From positions 1,550,001-1,614,000 of the forward strand of contig NZ_CP149940.1 of NCBI RefSeq assembly GCF_037948395.1: a stretch of 64,000 nt of DNA. Direction: 5' to 3'. The notes beneath the pieces were generated by a model. That model was given only the letters and a program-made list of their open reading frames with translations, did no database searches and was not told the origin of the DNA. Numbering within the stretch: the stretch's first letter is position 1; every line of letters begins with the position of its first letter. The translations under genes were made by a program, and so were the position numbers. Shown here in pieces: positions 46,289 through 58,794 of this stretch. This stretch comes from Serratia nevei. Its GTDB lineage: Bacteria; Pseudomonadota; Gammaproteobacteria; Enterobacterales; Enterobacteriaceae.

Positions 46289-47797
46289 ATGGCCGATAGC
46301 TCACGCGAATTTCTGCTGGAAATGACGGATATCTGTAAGTCATTTCCCGGCGTCAAAGCCTTGGACAATGTCAATTTACGCGTCCGCCCGCACTCGATTC
46401 ACGCCCTGATGGGGGAGAACGGCGCGGGGAAATCGACGTTGCTGAAATGCCTGTTCGGCATTTACAAAAAAGACAGCGGCAGCATTGTGTTTCAGGGCCG
46501 GGAGATCGATTTCAAGAGTTCGAAAGAAGCGCTGGAGCACGGCGTTTCCATGGTGCACCAGGAGCTGAACCTGGTGCTGCAGCGCACCGTGATGGACAAC
46601 ATGTGGCTGGGGCGCTACCCGACCAAAGGCCTGTTCGTCGATCAGGAAAAAATGCTCAAAGACACCCAGGCGATCTTCGACGAGCTGGATATCGACATCA
46701 ACCCGCGCGAAAAGGTGGGCAACCTGTCAGTATCGCAGATGCAGATGATCGAGATCGCCAAGGCGTTCTCCTACGACGCCAAAATCGTCATCATGGATGA
46801 ACCGACCTCCTCGCTGACGGAAAAAGAGGTCAATCACCTGTTCACCATCATCCGCAAGCTGAAAGAGCGCGGCTGCGGCATCGTCTATATCTCGCACAAG
46901 ATGGAAGAGATCTTCCAGCTGTGCGACGAGATAACGGTGCTGCGTGACGGGCAGTGGATCGCCACCCAGCCGCTGGAAGGGCTGGATATGGACAAGATCA
47001 TCGCCATGATGGTCGGCCGTTCGCTCAGCCAGCGCTTCCCCGACAGGCAGAACACGCCAGGTGAGGTGATCCTCGAGGTGAAGAACCTGACGTCGCTGCG
47101 CCAGCCCTCGATTCGCGATGTGTCCTTCGATCTGCACCAAGGCGAGATCCTCGGCATCGCCGGGCTGGTGGGTGCCAAGCGAACCGATATCGTCGAGACG
47201 CTGTTCGGCATTCGCGAAAAGGTGGCGGGCACTATCAAGCTGCACGGCAAGGCGATTGACAACCACAGCGCCAACGAAGCCATCAACCACGGTTTTGCGC
47301 TGGTGACCGAAGAACGCCGATCCACCGGGATTTATGCCTACCTCGACGTGGGCTTCAACTCGCTGATCTCCAATATCCGCAATTATAAAAACAAGCTCGG
47401 CCTGCTGGATAACGCGCGGATGAAGAGCGACACCCAGTGGGTGATCGACGCCATGCGGGTGAAAACGCCGGGGCATCACACCCATATCGGCTCGCTGTCC
47501 GGCGGCAATCAGCAGAAGGTGATCATCGGCCGTTGGTTACTGACGCAGCCGGAGATCCTGATGCTGGATGAACCGACGCGCGGCATCGACGTGGGCGCCA
47601 AGTTCGAGATTTATCAGCTGATGACCGAACTGGCGAAGAAGGGCAAGGGGATCATTATCGTCTCGTCCGAAATGCCGGAGCTTTTGGGGATCACCGACCG
47701 TATTTTGGTGATGAGCAATGGTCAGGTTGCGGGCATCGTTAACACCAAACAGACCTCGCAAAATGAAATCTTACGTCTCGCCTCCCTGCACCTTTAA
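46289..47797 (+). CDS. mglA: Galactoside import ATP-binding protein
   Basis: The 502-residue ATPase has two ABC domains. The first is complete ([37 protein letters not shown]). The second has the diverged Walker A found across sugar ABC importers of this class ([16 protein letters not shown]), with [13 protein letters not shown] and [11 protein letters not shown]. It energises MglC. Starts about 100 bases after mglB and ends 11 bases before mglC. Confidence 0.97.
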   Translation: MADSSREFLLEMTDICKSFPGVKALDNVNLRVRPHSIHALMGENGAGKSTLLKCLFGIYKKDSGSIVFQGREIDFKSSKEALEHGVSMVHQELNLVLQRTVMDNMWLGRYPTKGLFVDQEKMLKDTQAIFDELDIDINPREKVGNLSVSQMQMIEIAKAFSYDAKIVIMDEPTSSLTEKEVNHLFTIIRKLKERGCGIVYISHKMEEIFQLCDEITVLRDGQWIATQPLEGLDMDKIIAMMVGRSLSQRFPDRQNTPGEVILEVKNLTSLRQPSIRDVSFDLHQGEILGIAGLVGAKRTDIVETLFGIREKVAGTIKLHGKAIDNHSANEAINHGFALVTEERRSTGIYAYLDVGFNSLISNIRNYKNKLGLLDNARMKSDTQWVIDAMRVKTPGHHTHIGSLSGGNQQKVIIGRWLLTQPEILMLDEPTRGIDVGAKFEIYQLMTELAKKGKGIIIVSSEMPELLGITDRILVMSNGQVAGIVNTKQTSQNEILRLASLHL

Positions 47798-47808
47798 GGA
47801 TCGGAATT

Positions 47809-48819
47809 ATGAACGCGCTAAATAAAAAAACCTTATTTACCTATTTCAAGGAAGGCGGCATTTACGTGGTGTTGCTGGTGCTGTTGGCCATCATCATCAT
47901 TCAGGATCCGACTTTCCTCAGCCTGATGAACCTGAGTAACATCCTGACGCAGTCTTCGGTGCGCATCATCATCGCGCTGGGCGTGGCGGGGCTGATCGTG
48001 ACCCAGGGCACCGACCTGTCCGCCGGGCGGCAGGTGGGGCTGGCGGCGGTGGTGGCGGCCACGCTGCTGCAGTCGATGGATAACGTCAACAAGGTGTTCC
48101 CGCATATGGAAACCTGGTCGATTCCCCTGGTCATCCTGCTGGTGTGTGCGGTCGGCGCGGTGATCGGCCTGGTTAACGGCCTGATTATCGCCTATCTCAA
48201 CGTGACGCCGTTCATCACTACGCTGGGCACCATGATCATCGTCTACGGCATCAACTCGCTGTATTACGATTCGGTCGGCGCTTCGCCGGTCGCGGGCTTC
48301 GATCCGAAGTTTTCCACCTTTGCCCAGGGGTTCTTGCGCTTCGGTGACTTTAAACTGTCGTACATTACCTTCTATGCGCTGATCGCCATCATATTCGTCT
48401 GGATCCTGTGGACCAAGACCCGCTTCGGCAAGAACATCTTCGCCATCGGCGGCAACCCGGAAGCGGCCAAGGTGTCCGGGGTCAACGTGCCGTTGAACCT
48501 GATCATGATCTATGCGCTGTCCGGCGTGTTCTACGCCTTCGGCGGCTTGCTGGAAGCGGGACGCATCGGCAGCGCCACCAATAACCTCGGCTTTATGTAT
48601 GAGCTGGACGCCATCGCCGCCTGCGTGGTGGGGGGCGTCTCCTTCGCCGGCGGGGTGGGTACGGTGTGGGGCGTGGTGACCGGGGTGATCATCTTCACCG
48701 TCATTAACTACGGCCTGACCTATATCGGCATCAACCCGTACTGGCAGTACATTATCAAGGGCAGCATCATCATCTTCGCCGTGGCGCTGGACTCGTTGAA
48801 ATACGCCAAGAAGAAGTAG
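47809..48819 (+). CDS. mglC: Galactoside permease
   Basis: The 336-residue inner-membrane permease has about ten helices and the RbsC-type motif GLIVTQGTDLSAGRQVGLAAV. Later segments NPEAAKVSGVNVPLN and GRIGSATNNLGFMYELDAIAACVVGG (read in parts) are shared by the family. GGATCGGAATT precedes the start. Last gene of mglBAC and followed by a terminator. Confidence 0.96.
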   Translation: MNALNKKTLFTYFKEGGIYVVLLVLLAIIIIQDPTFLSLMNLSNILTQSSVRIIIALGVAGLIVTQGTDLSAGRQVGLAAVVAATLLQSMDNVNKVFPHMETWSIPLVILLVCAVGAVIGLVNGLIIAYLNVTPFITTLGTMIIVYGINSLYYDSVGASPVAGFDPKFSTFAQGFLRFGDFKLSYITFYALIAIIFVWILWTKTRFGKNIFAIGGNPEAAKVSGVNVPLNLIMIYALSGVFYAFGGLLEAGRIGSATNNLGFMYELDAIAACVVGGVSFAGGVGTVWGVVTGVIIFTVINYGLTYIGINPYWQYIIKGSIIIFAVALDSLKYAKKK

Positions 48820-48839
48820 GTTTACCGCAGTACAGACAA

Positions 48840-48864
48840 CAAGGCCGGCCTATTGCCGGCCTTT
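48840..48864. terminator. Terminator between mglC and sanA
   Basis: CAAGGCCGGC pairs with GCCGGCCTTTG around CTATT, followed by TTTTG. Shared by two convergent genes. Confidence 0.8.
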
Positions 48865-48883
48865 GTTTTGGGCGTTTGCCGCG

Positions 48884-49664
<781 letters not shown>

Positions 49665-49752
49665 TCAAGGCTACTTTACCTGACCGATCGACGCAAGACG
49701 CGAACCGCCTGAAGCACGCGCAACGCCGCATTTTTAGGCGGTTTTGCCGCAC

Positions 49753-49777
49753 AAAAAAGCCCGGCGGAGCCGGGCTG
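49753..49777 (-). terminator. Terminator of maeA
   Basis: On the minus strand AGCCCGGC and GCCGGGCT pair around TCC, followed by six T residues. Confidence 0.88.
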
Positions 49778-49796
49778 GGTCAATTTAGCGCGCCAG

Positions 49797-51506
<1,710 letters not shown>

Positions 51507-51715
51507 TCACGTATCAGATAACTTTATTGCCGACGATCCTAAGAGATAAAGAGAAGATGTACAGCATTTGTTGCCAGATGATGAACCAGGTTGGCGTAAT
51601 TATCGACAATCAAATGATTTTTTAACTAAAGAAAGTCTCTCTGGCGGCGTTGGGGCATTGTATTTGGCGGGCGGGGCTGTTAGCGGCGGAACCGGATGGC
51701 TCCGCCGTGGTGCGC

Positions 51716-52600
51716 TTAGAACGCGGCGCGGCTGACGTTTTGGCAGCCCAGTGCCGCCAGCGTGGCACGGGTGGCGTCCCACTGGCTGAGGATCGCCTCT
51801 TGCGGTTCGACCAGCACGGCGCGGCGGATGTTCAGGCAATCGCCGCCGGAGAGGTTCAGCAGGATCAGCGCGGCCTGCAGCGGCGGCAGGCTCGGGTTGA
51901 AGGCGGCGTTTTCTGCATAGCGGCCGGCGTAGAGGTTACCGTCCTGCGTTTCCAGCGCCACGCCGCTGTGGGCGTTGCTGTACGGTGCGTGGCTCTGATT
52001 GGCCGCAGCCAGCGCCGCCTGCGTCAGCGCATCGTCCAGCGCCAACCGATGGCCGTGATCGACCTTGTCCATCAGCAGCGAAGCGATATCCAGATCTTTC
52101 GGGCCGAAGGCGTCCGGCAGATAGTCCGCCAGCGTGGCCGGCGCGCGGCCCGGCAGACGGATCTGCAGCTCGCCGCCGCTGTTCAGTTCATTCATAAACT
52201 GACGGCAGTGGCCGCACGGCGTGTAGTTGACGGTGACCGAGGCCAGCGCAGGCTCGCCGCGCAGCCAGGCATGGGTAACCGCACATTGTTCTGCATGCAC
52301 GGTTTGCTGCAGCGGTGCGCCGCTGAATTCCATATTGGCGCCGAAATAGAGGTTGCCACTTTGCCCGCGCGCGATGGCGCCGACGTGGAAGTGCGATATC
52401 GGGGTTAACGAGCAGGCCGCCGCCAGCGGCAGCAGCGCGAATGCCAGCGCGTCATCGTCCAACCCGCAGCCTGTGCGGATCGCCGCCGCTTGCTCGGCCG
52501 TGAACATCGCCGGAAAGTCAGGCGCGTCCAGATAGGGCCGCAGGGCGGATTGCAGTGTCGCGGGCAGTGCGCTGAACGCGGTGTGAAAACGCGGATGCAT
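51716..52600 (-). CDS. cdd: Cytidine deaminase
   Basis: The 294-residue enzyme, the long enterobacterial form with two deaminase-like domains, converts cytidine and deoxycytidine to uridines. Zinc ligands are in HAEQCA (with the catalytic Glu) and PCGHCRQF. The second domain is the degenerate copy that completes the dimer, as in E. coli (294). It has its own promoter region with CRP- and CytR-like sites, and yohK lies 137 bases upstream on the same strand. A hairpin CGGCGGA/TCCGCCG (51684-51707) follows. Confidence 0.97.
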   Translation of the reverse strand: MHPRFHTAFSALPATLQSALRPYLDAPDFPAMFTAEQAAAIRTGCGLDDDALAFALLPLAAACSLTPISHFHVGAIARGQSGNLYFGANMEFSGAPLQQTVHAEQCAVTHAWLRGEPALASVTVNYTPCGHCRQFMNELNSGGELQIRLPGRAPATLADYLPDAFGPKDLDIASLLMDKVDHGHRLALDDALTQAALAAANQSHAPYSNAHSGVALETQDGNLYAGRYAENAAFNPSLPPLQAALILLNLSGGDCLNIRRAVLVEPQEAILSQWDATRATLAALGCQNVSRAAF

Positions 52601-52631
52601 AGAAAGTCTCTCTACAGGTTAACGGGATAAC

Positions 52632-52724
52632 ATTCTAGGCAGGCCAGAGACATTAAAGTGTGATTAATGTCTCTTAATTGATGAAATTAATGCAATGAGA
52701 TACATAAATGCGAGATGTATCGCA
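52632..52724 (-). promoter_or_regulatory. cdd promoter with two CRP-like sites and a CytR-like octamer
   Basis: On the minus strand TAGAAT (52632-52637) is a likely -10. One CRP-like site lies at 52659-52674 (one perfect half, TCACA), centred near -41.5. A second, TGCGA-N6-TCGCA (52709-52724), lies exactly 50 bases further up. ATTGCATT (52689-52696), one mismatch from the CytR octamer, lies between. This mirrors E. coli cdd. Confidence 0.6.
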
Positions 52725-52737
52725 AGTTTCACCCTGT

Positions 52738-53433
52738 TCAACCGAACAGGTGCAGCAGCACCGGGAACAGGAACGGTGCCAGCAGGGAGGTGATGATGCC
52801 GCAGATCACCAGCGCCAGCGAGCCGAAAGCGCCTTCCTGGTAGTCCATCTCCGCGCAGCGTGCGGTGCCCAGCGCGTGGGATGCGGTACCCATCGCCAGA
52901 CCGCGCGCCGAGTGGGTGGTGATTTTCAACAGGTTGAACAGCGTATGGCCGAACACGGCGCCAAGGATACCGACGAAAATGACGCAGACCGCGCTGATCG
53001 CCGGAATGCCGCCGAGCGAGTCCGCGACGGCCATGGCGATCGGCGTAGTGACCGATTTCGGCAGGATAGAGGCGGCGATTTCCGGCGTGGCACCCAGCCA
53101 CAGGGCGATGGCGCCACCGCTGATCATGGCGGTCAGGCTGCCGATGAAGCACACCGCGATAATCGACTTCCAGCGCGCGCGGATCTGGTGCAGCTGTTCA
53201 TACAGCGGGAAGGCCAGCGCGACGACCGCCGGCTGCAGCAGATCGTTGAGGATTTTGCTGCCCTGAAAGTAGCGCTCATAGGGGATGCCGGTGAGCAGCA
53301 GCAGCGGGATGATCACCGCCATGGAAACCAGCAGCGGGTTGAGCAGCGGCATGTTCAGCTTGCGCGCCAGCCAGCGCGCGGCGAAATAGACCGCCAGCGT
53401 CAGCGGCAGCGACCACCAGATTTCATGGATCAT
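52738..53433 (-). CDS. yohK: LrgB-family membrane protein YohK
   Basis: The 231-residue inner-membrane protein with about seven helices belongs to the LrgB/CidB family. The motif [19 protein letters not shown] is as in E. coli YohK, followed by [18 protein letters not shown]. It pairs with YohJ; its ATG overlaps the end of yohJ by four bases. Members act in export or cell-wall-related functions, and some relatives transport glycolate or pyruvate. Role here is inferred only from family. Confidence 0.94.
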   Translation of the reverse strand: MIHEIWWSLPLTLAVYFAARWLARKLNMPLLNPLLVSMAVIIPLLLLTGIPYERYFQGSKILNDLLQPAVVALAFPLYEQLHQIRARWKSIIAVCFIGSLTAMISGGAIALWLGATPEIAASILPKSVTTPIAMAVADSLGGIPAISAVCVIFVGILGAVFGHTLFNLLKITTHSARGLAMGTASHALGTARCAEMDYQEGAFGSLALVICGIITSLLAPFLFPVLLHLFG

Positions 53434-53837
53434 GGGTTGCCCTCCGTGTCATCGGGCTTACCGGCGATGCGGCGCTCGCGGTGAAAATAGTGTGAGGTAT
53501 AGCCGACCACCACCAGCACCATCAGCGTGCTGATGAGGCAAGAGATAACCAGCGGGCCCAGATGCGCGACGATCTGGTCGTAGTATTTCATCACCCCGAC
53601 GCCGATCGGCACGAACAGCAGCACCATGTAGCGGATCAGCAAATGGCAGCCGGGTTTAACCCATTTGGCCGGCAGGATCTGGGTAGAGAGCAGGGCGAAC
53701 AGCAGCAGCATGCCGAGGATGCTGCCGGGAATGGCGAACGGCAGCAGCGCCGCCAGCGCATTGCCGACGAACAGACAAAGGTAGATGAGGAGCAGGGCTC
53801 TCAGGTATTTCCAGCACAGTGTGAGCACGTTGGCCAT
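53430..53837 (-). CDS. yohJ: LrgA-family membrane protein YohJ
   Basis: The 135-residue protein has four helices and the LrgA/CidA family motifs [12 protein letters not shown] and [18 protein letters not shown]. Start at 53837 matches the E. coli N-terminus (tryptophan-containing WKYLRA) and follows GGGAAAAGACA; a longer frame to 53957 has no support. First gene of yohJK. The family resembles holins in build. Confidence 0.93.
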   Translation of the reverse strand: MANVLTLCWKYLRALLLIYLCLFVGNALAALLPFAIPGSILGMLLLFALLSTQILPAKWVKPGCHLLIRYMVLLFVPIGVGVMKYYDQIVAHLGPLVISCLISTLMVLVVVGYTSHYFHRERRIAGKPDDTEGNP

Positions 53838-53975
53838 TGTCTTTTCCCGTTTAACTGATGCATTCATCATACAATTAAACTGTGAGCCATGCCACAGATC
53901 GCACCATGAATTCTCGCTATGGATGCCATGCTCGATCGGCGGGTTGACAGCCCGCAATCGCTGGTACGCGTGGGT

Positions 53976-55187
53976 TTAGCGCGTATCTTCGGCGGTTGCC
54001 GCCGCGTGTTCCGCCAGCCGGTGGCCGAGGAAGAAAAACAGCAGGCTGAGCAGCGCGGCGACGATCAGCATCACGAACATCAGCGGCGGCGCGGCATAGC
54101 TGAGCAGTACCCCGCACAGCACCGGGTTGATGGCGCCGCCCAGCGCGCTGAGATTTTGTACCCCATAGTAGCTGCCTTTCAGGTGCGGCGGCGCGATAAA
54201 GTCGATGAACATGTATTCCACCGGGATAACGATGATTTCGCCGAGGGTAAACACCGCCATCGCCGCCAGCCACAGCCAGACCGCCTGGCCGGCCACCATA
54301 AAACCGAGCAGCCCGACGATGAAAAACAGCGTGCCCAGCGCCAGCCAGCGCAGCATGTTTTCCTGACGCATGCCGCGGCTGAGCAGGTATTGCAGGGCGA
54401 TGACGATGCTGGCGTTGACGATCATCACCAGCCCGATGATTTTGTAGGCGAACTCGGCGCTGGAGACGGTGATCAGGTATTGCGACAGATAGCCGGTGAA
54501 CTGACCGAACACGACGGCACCCAGGGTACTGCCGAGAGTGAAGTAGATCAGCCGCCGATCGCTGCGCAGGATAGTCACCGTCTGGCGGAAGTTGGGGAGC
54601 GCCGCGGGGGCGGCGGCTGGCGTTGCGCGCTGTTCCCGACCGCGCAAGCGCAGGCTTAGCGTCGCCACCGTCGCCAGCGCCAACCCGCCCGACAGGTAAA
54701 ACGGCAGCAGCGGGCTAAGCCCGGCCACCAGAACGCCGAGCGCAGAACCGATCGCCCAGCCGACGTTGACCAATGTGTAGTTGATTGAGAAAGCCTTGAT
54801 GCGCTGCTCGACCGGCAGCCAGTCGGCGAAACAGGCCTTAATGGTGATGCTCAGCACAGAATAACAGGTATGCAGGATCGCCAGCACCACGATCACGCCG
54901 CCGGGGCGCGGGATCCAGGGAAGGGCGAAGAAGCTCAGCGCAAACAATAAAATCGACAGCAGGATCAGGCGGTTCTTGCTGAATTTGTCCACCAGATAGC
55001 CGCCGTACAGGCTGGCAAGGATGCCGAGGGTCAGGCTGACGCCCAGGATCACGCCCACGCTCTTCGGCAGCAGATGGAAATGCTCGGTGAGATAGATGGT
55101 AATGAACGGCAGCGTCACGCCGCGGCCGATGGTCAACACCAGCGAACTGGCCAGCAGCATGTTAATCAGCGAGGGGAATCCCTTCAT
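53976..55187 (-). CDS. MFS exporter, YdeE-like
   Basis: The 403-residue protein has 12 predicted helices and strongly resembles E. coli YdeE, a dipeptide/drug exporter: LLASSLVLTIGRGVTLPF, FSINYTLVNVGWAIGSALG, MAVFTLGEIIVIPVEYMFID. It is upstream of yohJ on the same strand with 138 bases between, so it may be a separate unit. Substrate is inferred from the homologue and could differ. Confidence 0.85.
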   Translation of the reverse strand: MKGFPSLINMLLASSLVLTIGRGVTLPFITIYLTEHFHLLPKSVGVILGVSLTLGILASLYGGYLVDKFSKNRLILLSILLFALSFFALPWIPRPGGVIVVLAILHTCYSVLSITIKACFADWLPVEQRIKAFSINYTLVNVGWAIGSALGVLVAGLSPLLPFYLSGGLALATVATLSLRLRGREQRATPAAAPAALPNFRQTVTILRSDRRLIYFTLGSTLGAVVFGQFTGYLSQYLITVSSAEFAYKIIGLVMIVNASIVIALQYLLSRGMRQENMLRWLALGTLFFIVGLLGFMVAGQAVWLWLAAMAVFTLGEIIVIPVEYMFIDFIAPPHLKGSYYGVQNLSALGGAINPVLCGVLLSYAAPPLMFVMLIVAALLSLLFFFLGHRLAEHAAATAEDTR

Positions 55188-55285
55188 TCGAAGCCTGTGT
55201 ATGCATACAGTTATTGGGCAATGCAGATAACATAGCGTATTTTGGCGAGGACGGAAGGGGAAAGCCGAAAATTAGTTTAAAAACA

Positions 55286-55305
55286 GAGGCTGCGTCGGCA
55301 GCCTC
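55286..55305 (-). terminator. Terminator of the sugar-binding protein gene
   Basis: GAGGCTGC and GCAGCCTC pair around GTCG; on the minus strand TGTTTTT follows. Confidence 0.75.
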
Positions 55306-55318
55306 GTCAAAAACAGCA

Positions 55319-56386
55319 TTATTTACCGTGTTCGGCCTGCAGCGTGGCGAACCACGGCTGCACGAAGTCGCTGCTGCTGCCCCAGCCGGGGATGATCTTC
55401 GCCAGCCCGGCGACGTTGACCGGCCCCGGCTGCGCCAGCAACAGCGCTTGCGGAATGACCGTCGCTTTGAACTGATAGCTGTCCGGCGTGCTTTCCCCGG
55501 CGATCTTGTTGGCTACCAGGCGCAGGTTGACTGCGCCGATAAGTTTCGGATCCACCGCCACGCTGACCTGCCACGGGCTGCCGGCTTCGCGCATCAGTTG
55601 CAAGTCCTGGTTGGAGATATCGATGCTGTACAGCTTGATCTCGGTGCGGCCGTTCTCTTTCAATGCCTTGTAAGCGCCCTGGGTGAAGGCGTCCCAGGTG
55701 CCCCAGATGGCGTCGATCTTGCCTTTCGGGTATTTCGCCAACACCGCGCCCACCTTGTTGGCGGTATCGCCCTGTACGTCGGAGGAGACCGCACCGATCG
55801 ATTCCAGCTCATGAATGCCCGGATGCTGTTTCAGCAGATGCTGATAGGCGGCCTGGCGACGTTCCATCGGTGGGAAGCCGGCCACCCAGAGTTTGATGAT
55901 GTTGGCCTGGCCGTTGAAATCCTTCACCAGCTGGCCGAAGGAGGCGTTGGCCAGCGAAGCGTCGTCCTGCTGCGAGACGGTGACGCCGGGAACGCTGCCG
56001 CTGACGTCGGTATCGAAAGCCGCGACGGCGATGCCGGCCGCCGCGATGCGTTTGACCAGATCGGTGGAATAGGGGGCTCGCCCCTGCGAGAGGATGATGC
56101 CGTCATATTTCTGGCTGATAGCCTGGTTGACGAAGTCCTGGAAACGCGCGTCGTCGCCGTTGCTGAGGAAGGTGTCCACCTTGAAGCCCAGCTTGCGTCC
56201 TTCCTGAATGGTGCCCGCCAAAAATTGCGTGGTGTTGTCGTCGGATCCGAGGTTGCGGATCACCGCGATGCGCACCGGCCCCTGATGCTGAGCGATGGCG
56301 GCCGGCACGGCGGCGTTTTCCGCCGCCTGCAGCGGCAGGGCGGCCAGCAGGCTGAGGGCGAGCAGCGAAGTCTTGAGATTTTTCAT
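55319..56386 (-). CDS. Solitary periplasmic sugar-binding protein
   Basis: The 355-residue product has a signal peptide (MKNLKTSLLALSLLAALPLQA) and a type I periplasmic-binding fold of the ribose/autoinducer-2 class: VRIAVIRNLGSDDNTTQFLAG, FVNQAISQKYDGIILS, AFDTDVSG. The ATG at 56386 follows GGAG by ten bases; a TTG at 56401 is the longer option. No ATPase or permease genes are adjacent, so it must share a transporter encoded elsewhere or serve sensing. Ligand unknown, perhaps a pentose or inositol. Confidence 0.85.
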   Translation of the reverse strand: MKNLKTSLLALSLLAALPLQAAENAAVPAAIAQHQGPVRIAVIRNLGSDDNTTQFLAGTIQEGRKLGFKVDTFLSNGDDARFQDFVNQAISQKYDGIILSQGRAPYSTDLVKRIAAAGIAVAAFDTDVSGSVPGVTVSQQDDASLANASFGQLVKDFNGQANIIKLWVAGFPPMERRQAAYQHLLKQHPGIHELESIGAVSSDVQGDTANKVGAVLAKYPKGKIDAIWGTWDAFTQGAYKALKENGRTEIKLYSIDISNQDLQLMREAGSPWQVSVAVDPKLIGAVNLRLVANKIAGESTPDSYQFKATVIPQALLLAQPGPVNVAGLAKIIPGWGSSSDFVQPWFATLQAEHGK

Positions 56387-56563
56387 TATTATAGGCTCCA
56401 AAAAAGCGGGTAAACGGTCCCGGTGAAGGTCTGTTATAGCAGTCTTTCTGTCTGGACGTCTATTTGTTGTTGCGGAGCATCATAGCGAGATGCGGCGGGC
56501 GAGGGAATCAGAGCGGTTATGACTTTTTCTTACTGTTTATAACGTTGGGTTTGAGGCATTAAA

Positions 56564-56587
56564 AAGGGCCGAGCAAGCTCGACCCTT
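56564..56587 (-). terminator. Terminator of metG
   Basis: AAGGGCCGAGC pairs with GCTCGACCCTT around AA; the minus strand continues with T residues. Confidence 0.8.
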
Positions 56588-56607
56588 GATGTAACGCGCC
56601 GGCGCGG

Positions 56608-58635
56608 TTACTTGACCTGCATGCCAGGCTGCGCGCCGCTGTCCGGGCTCAGCAGGAAGATCTCTTTCCCGCCGGGGCCCGCCGCCATCACCATGCCTTC
56701 CGAAACGCCGAAGCGCATTTTGCGCGGTGCCAGGTTGGCGACCATGATGGTCAGGCGGCCTTCCAGCGCTTTCGGATCCGGGTAAGCGGAGCGAATGCCG
56801 GAGAAGATCTGGCGCGATTCGCCGCCCAGATCCAACTGCAGCTTCAGCAGTTTGTCGGAGCCTTCGACAAAGTCGGCGCTCTTGATCAGGGCGATGCGCA
56901 TGTCCACCTTGGCGAAGTCGTCGAAGGTGATGGTTTCCTGAATAGGATCATCGGCCAATGGACCGGTCACCGGCTTGGCGGCGGCCATGTCTTCTTTCGA
57001 GGCGTTGACCATTTCGCTGACCTTGTCCAGATCGATGCGGTTGAACAGCGCTTTGAATGCGTTCACCTGGTGGCCCAGCAGCGGCAGCGGGATTGCGTCC
57101 CAGCTCAGCTCGGCGTTGAGGAACGCTTCGGCGCGTTCGGTCAGCGAAGGCAGCACCGGCTTCAGGTAAGTCATCAGCACGCGGAACAGGTTGATGCCCA
57201 TCGAGCAGATGGCCTGCAGATCGGCGTCGCGGCCTTCTTCCTTCGCCACCACCCAAGGTGCCTGCTCATCCACGTAGCGGTTGGCCAGATCGGCCAGCGC
57301 CATGATTTCGCGGATCGCGCGGCTGAACTCGCGGCCGGCGTAAGCTTCGGCGATGCTCTGCGCCGCGTCGACGAAGGTCTGGTACAGCGCCGGATCGGCC
57401 AGGCTGTCGGCCAGCTTGCCGCCGAAGCGTTTGTTGATAAAGCCGGCGTTACGTGACGCCAGGTTCACCACCTTGTTGACGATGTCGGCGTTTACGCGCT
57501 GCACGAAGTCTTCCAGATTGAGATCGATATCATCAATGCGTGAAGAGAGCTTGGCGGCGTAGTAATAGCGCAGGCAGTCGGCGTCCAGATGCTGCAGGTA
57601 GGTGCCGGCCTTGATGAAGGTGCCGCGCGATTTGGACATTTTGGCGCCGTTCACCGTCACGTAGCCGTGCACGAACAGGTTGGTCGGTTTGCGGAAGTTG
57701 CTGCCTTCCAGCATCGCCGGCCAGAACAGGCTGTGGAAGTAGACGATGTCCTTGCCGATAAAGTGATACAGCTCGGTGGTGGAATCTTTGCGCCAGAACT
57801 CGTCGAAGTCCAGATCGCCGCGCTTGTCGCACAGGTTCTTGAAGGAGCCCATGTAGCCGATCGGCGCGTCCAGCCAGACGTAGAAGTATTTGCCCGGCGC
57901 ATCCGGGATCTCGAAGCCGAAGTAAGGCGCATCGCGGGAGATGTCCCACTGCTGCAGGCCGGATTCGAACCACTCCTGCATCTTGTTCGCCACTTGCTCT
58001 TGCAGCGCGCCGGAGCGCGTCCACGCCTGCAGCATTTCGCTGAAGGCCGGCAGGTCGAAGAAGAAGTGCTCGGAGTCGCGCATCACCGGCGTCGCGCCGG
58101 AAACCACGGACTTCGGATCGATCAGTTCCGTCGGGCTGTAGGTGGCGCCGCACACTTCGCAGTTATCGCCGTATTGATCCGGCGATTTGCATTTCGGGCA
58201 GGTGCCCTTCACGAAACGGTCCGGCAGGAACATGCCTTTCTCCGGATCGTACAGCTGAGAAATGGTACGGTTCTTGATAAAACCGTTTTCTTTCAGGCGG
58301 CTGTAAATCAGGGTGGACAGCTCGCGGTTTTCATCGCTATGGGTCGAATGGTAGTTGTCATAGCTGATGCCAAAGCCGGCGAAATCCTGTTGGTGCTCCT
58401 GGCTCATCTCCGCGATCATTTCTTCCGGTTTCACGCCCAGTTGCTGCGCTTTCAGCATGATCGGCGTGCCGTGCGCGTCGTCCGCGCAGATGAAATGCAC
58501 TTCGTGGCCGCGCATTCGTTGGTAACGCACCCAGATATCCGCCTGGATGTGCTCGAGCATGTGGCCGAGATGGATGGAACCATTTGCGTACGGTAGCGCG
58601 CACGTCACCAATAATTTTTTCGCGACTTGAGCCAT
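56608..58635 (-). CDS. metG: Methionyl-tRNA synthetase
   Basis: The 675-residue enzyme charges tRNA-Met. The HIGH-type motif is seen near the start ([14 protein letters not shown]), the zinc cysteines in CPKCKSP and CEVCG, KMSKS in [11 protein letters not shown], and the C-terminal tRNA-binding domain (from about residue 570; [21 protein letters not shown]). Length agrees with E. coli (677). It diverges from mrp with 159 bases between. Confidence 0.98.
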   Translation of the reverse strand: MAQVAKKLLVTCALPYANGSIHLGHMLEHIQADIWVRYQRMRGHEVHFICADDAHGTPIMLKAQQLGVKPEEMIAEMSQEHQQDFAGFGISYDNYHSTHSDENRELSTLIYSRLKENGFIKNRTISQLYDPEKGMFLPDRFVKGTCPKCKSPDQYGDNCEVCGATYSPTELIDPKSVVSGATPVMRDSEHFFFDLPAFSEMLQAWTRSGALQEQVANKMQEWFESGLQQWDISRDAPYFGFEIPDAPGKYFYVWLDAPIGYMGSFKNLCDKRGDLDFDEFWRKDSTTELYHFIGKDIVYFHSLFWPAMLEGSNFRKPTNLFVHGYVTVNGAKMSKSRGTFIKAGTYLQHLDADCLRYYYAAKLSSRIDDIDLNLEDFVQRVNADIVNKVVNLASRNAGFINKRFGGKLADSLADPALYQTFVDAAQSIAEAYAGREFSRAIREIMALADLANRYVDEQAPWVVAKEEGRDADLQAICSMGINLFRVLMTYLKPVLPSLTERAEAFLNAELSWDAIPLPLLGHQVNAFKALFNRIDLDKVSEMVNASKEDMAAAKPVTGPLADDPIQETITFDDFAKVDMRIALIKSADFVEGSDKLLKLQLDLGGESRQIFSGIRSAYPDPKALEGRLTIMVANLAPRKMRFGVSEGMVMAAGPGGKEIFLLSPDSGAQPGMQVK

Positions 58636-58794
58636 AGTGAGAACTTGCTTTCTGTAATGAATAAAAGGGCCTTCGATGTTAACCGATCGCGCCCTTCGCT
58701 GCTAGGGCGGTTTCTTGCAGGTTATATGCGCCAGCGGCAGCGCAGTTCTGATATGCTTAGCCGGAAGCTACTCATTCAAAATCAAGGAGCCGGG

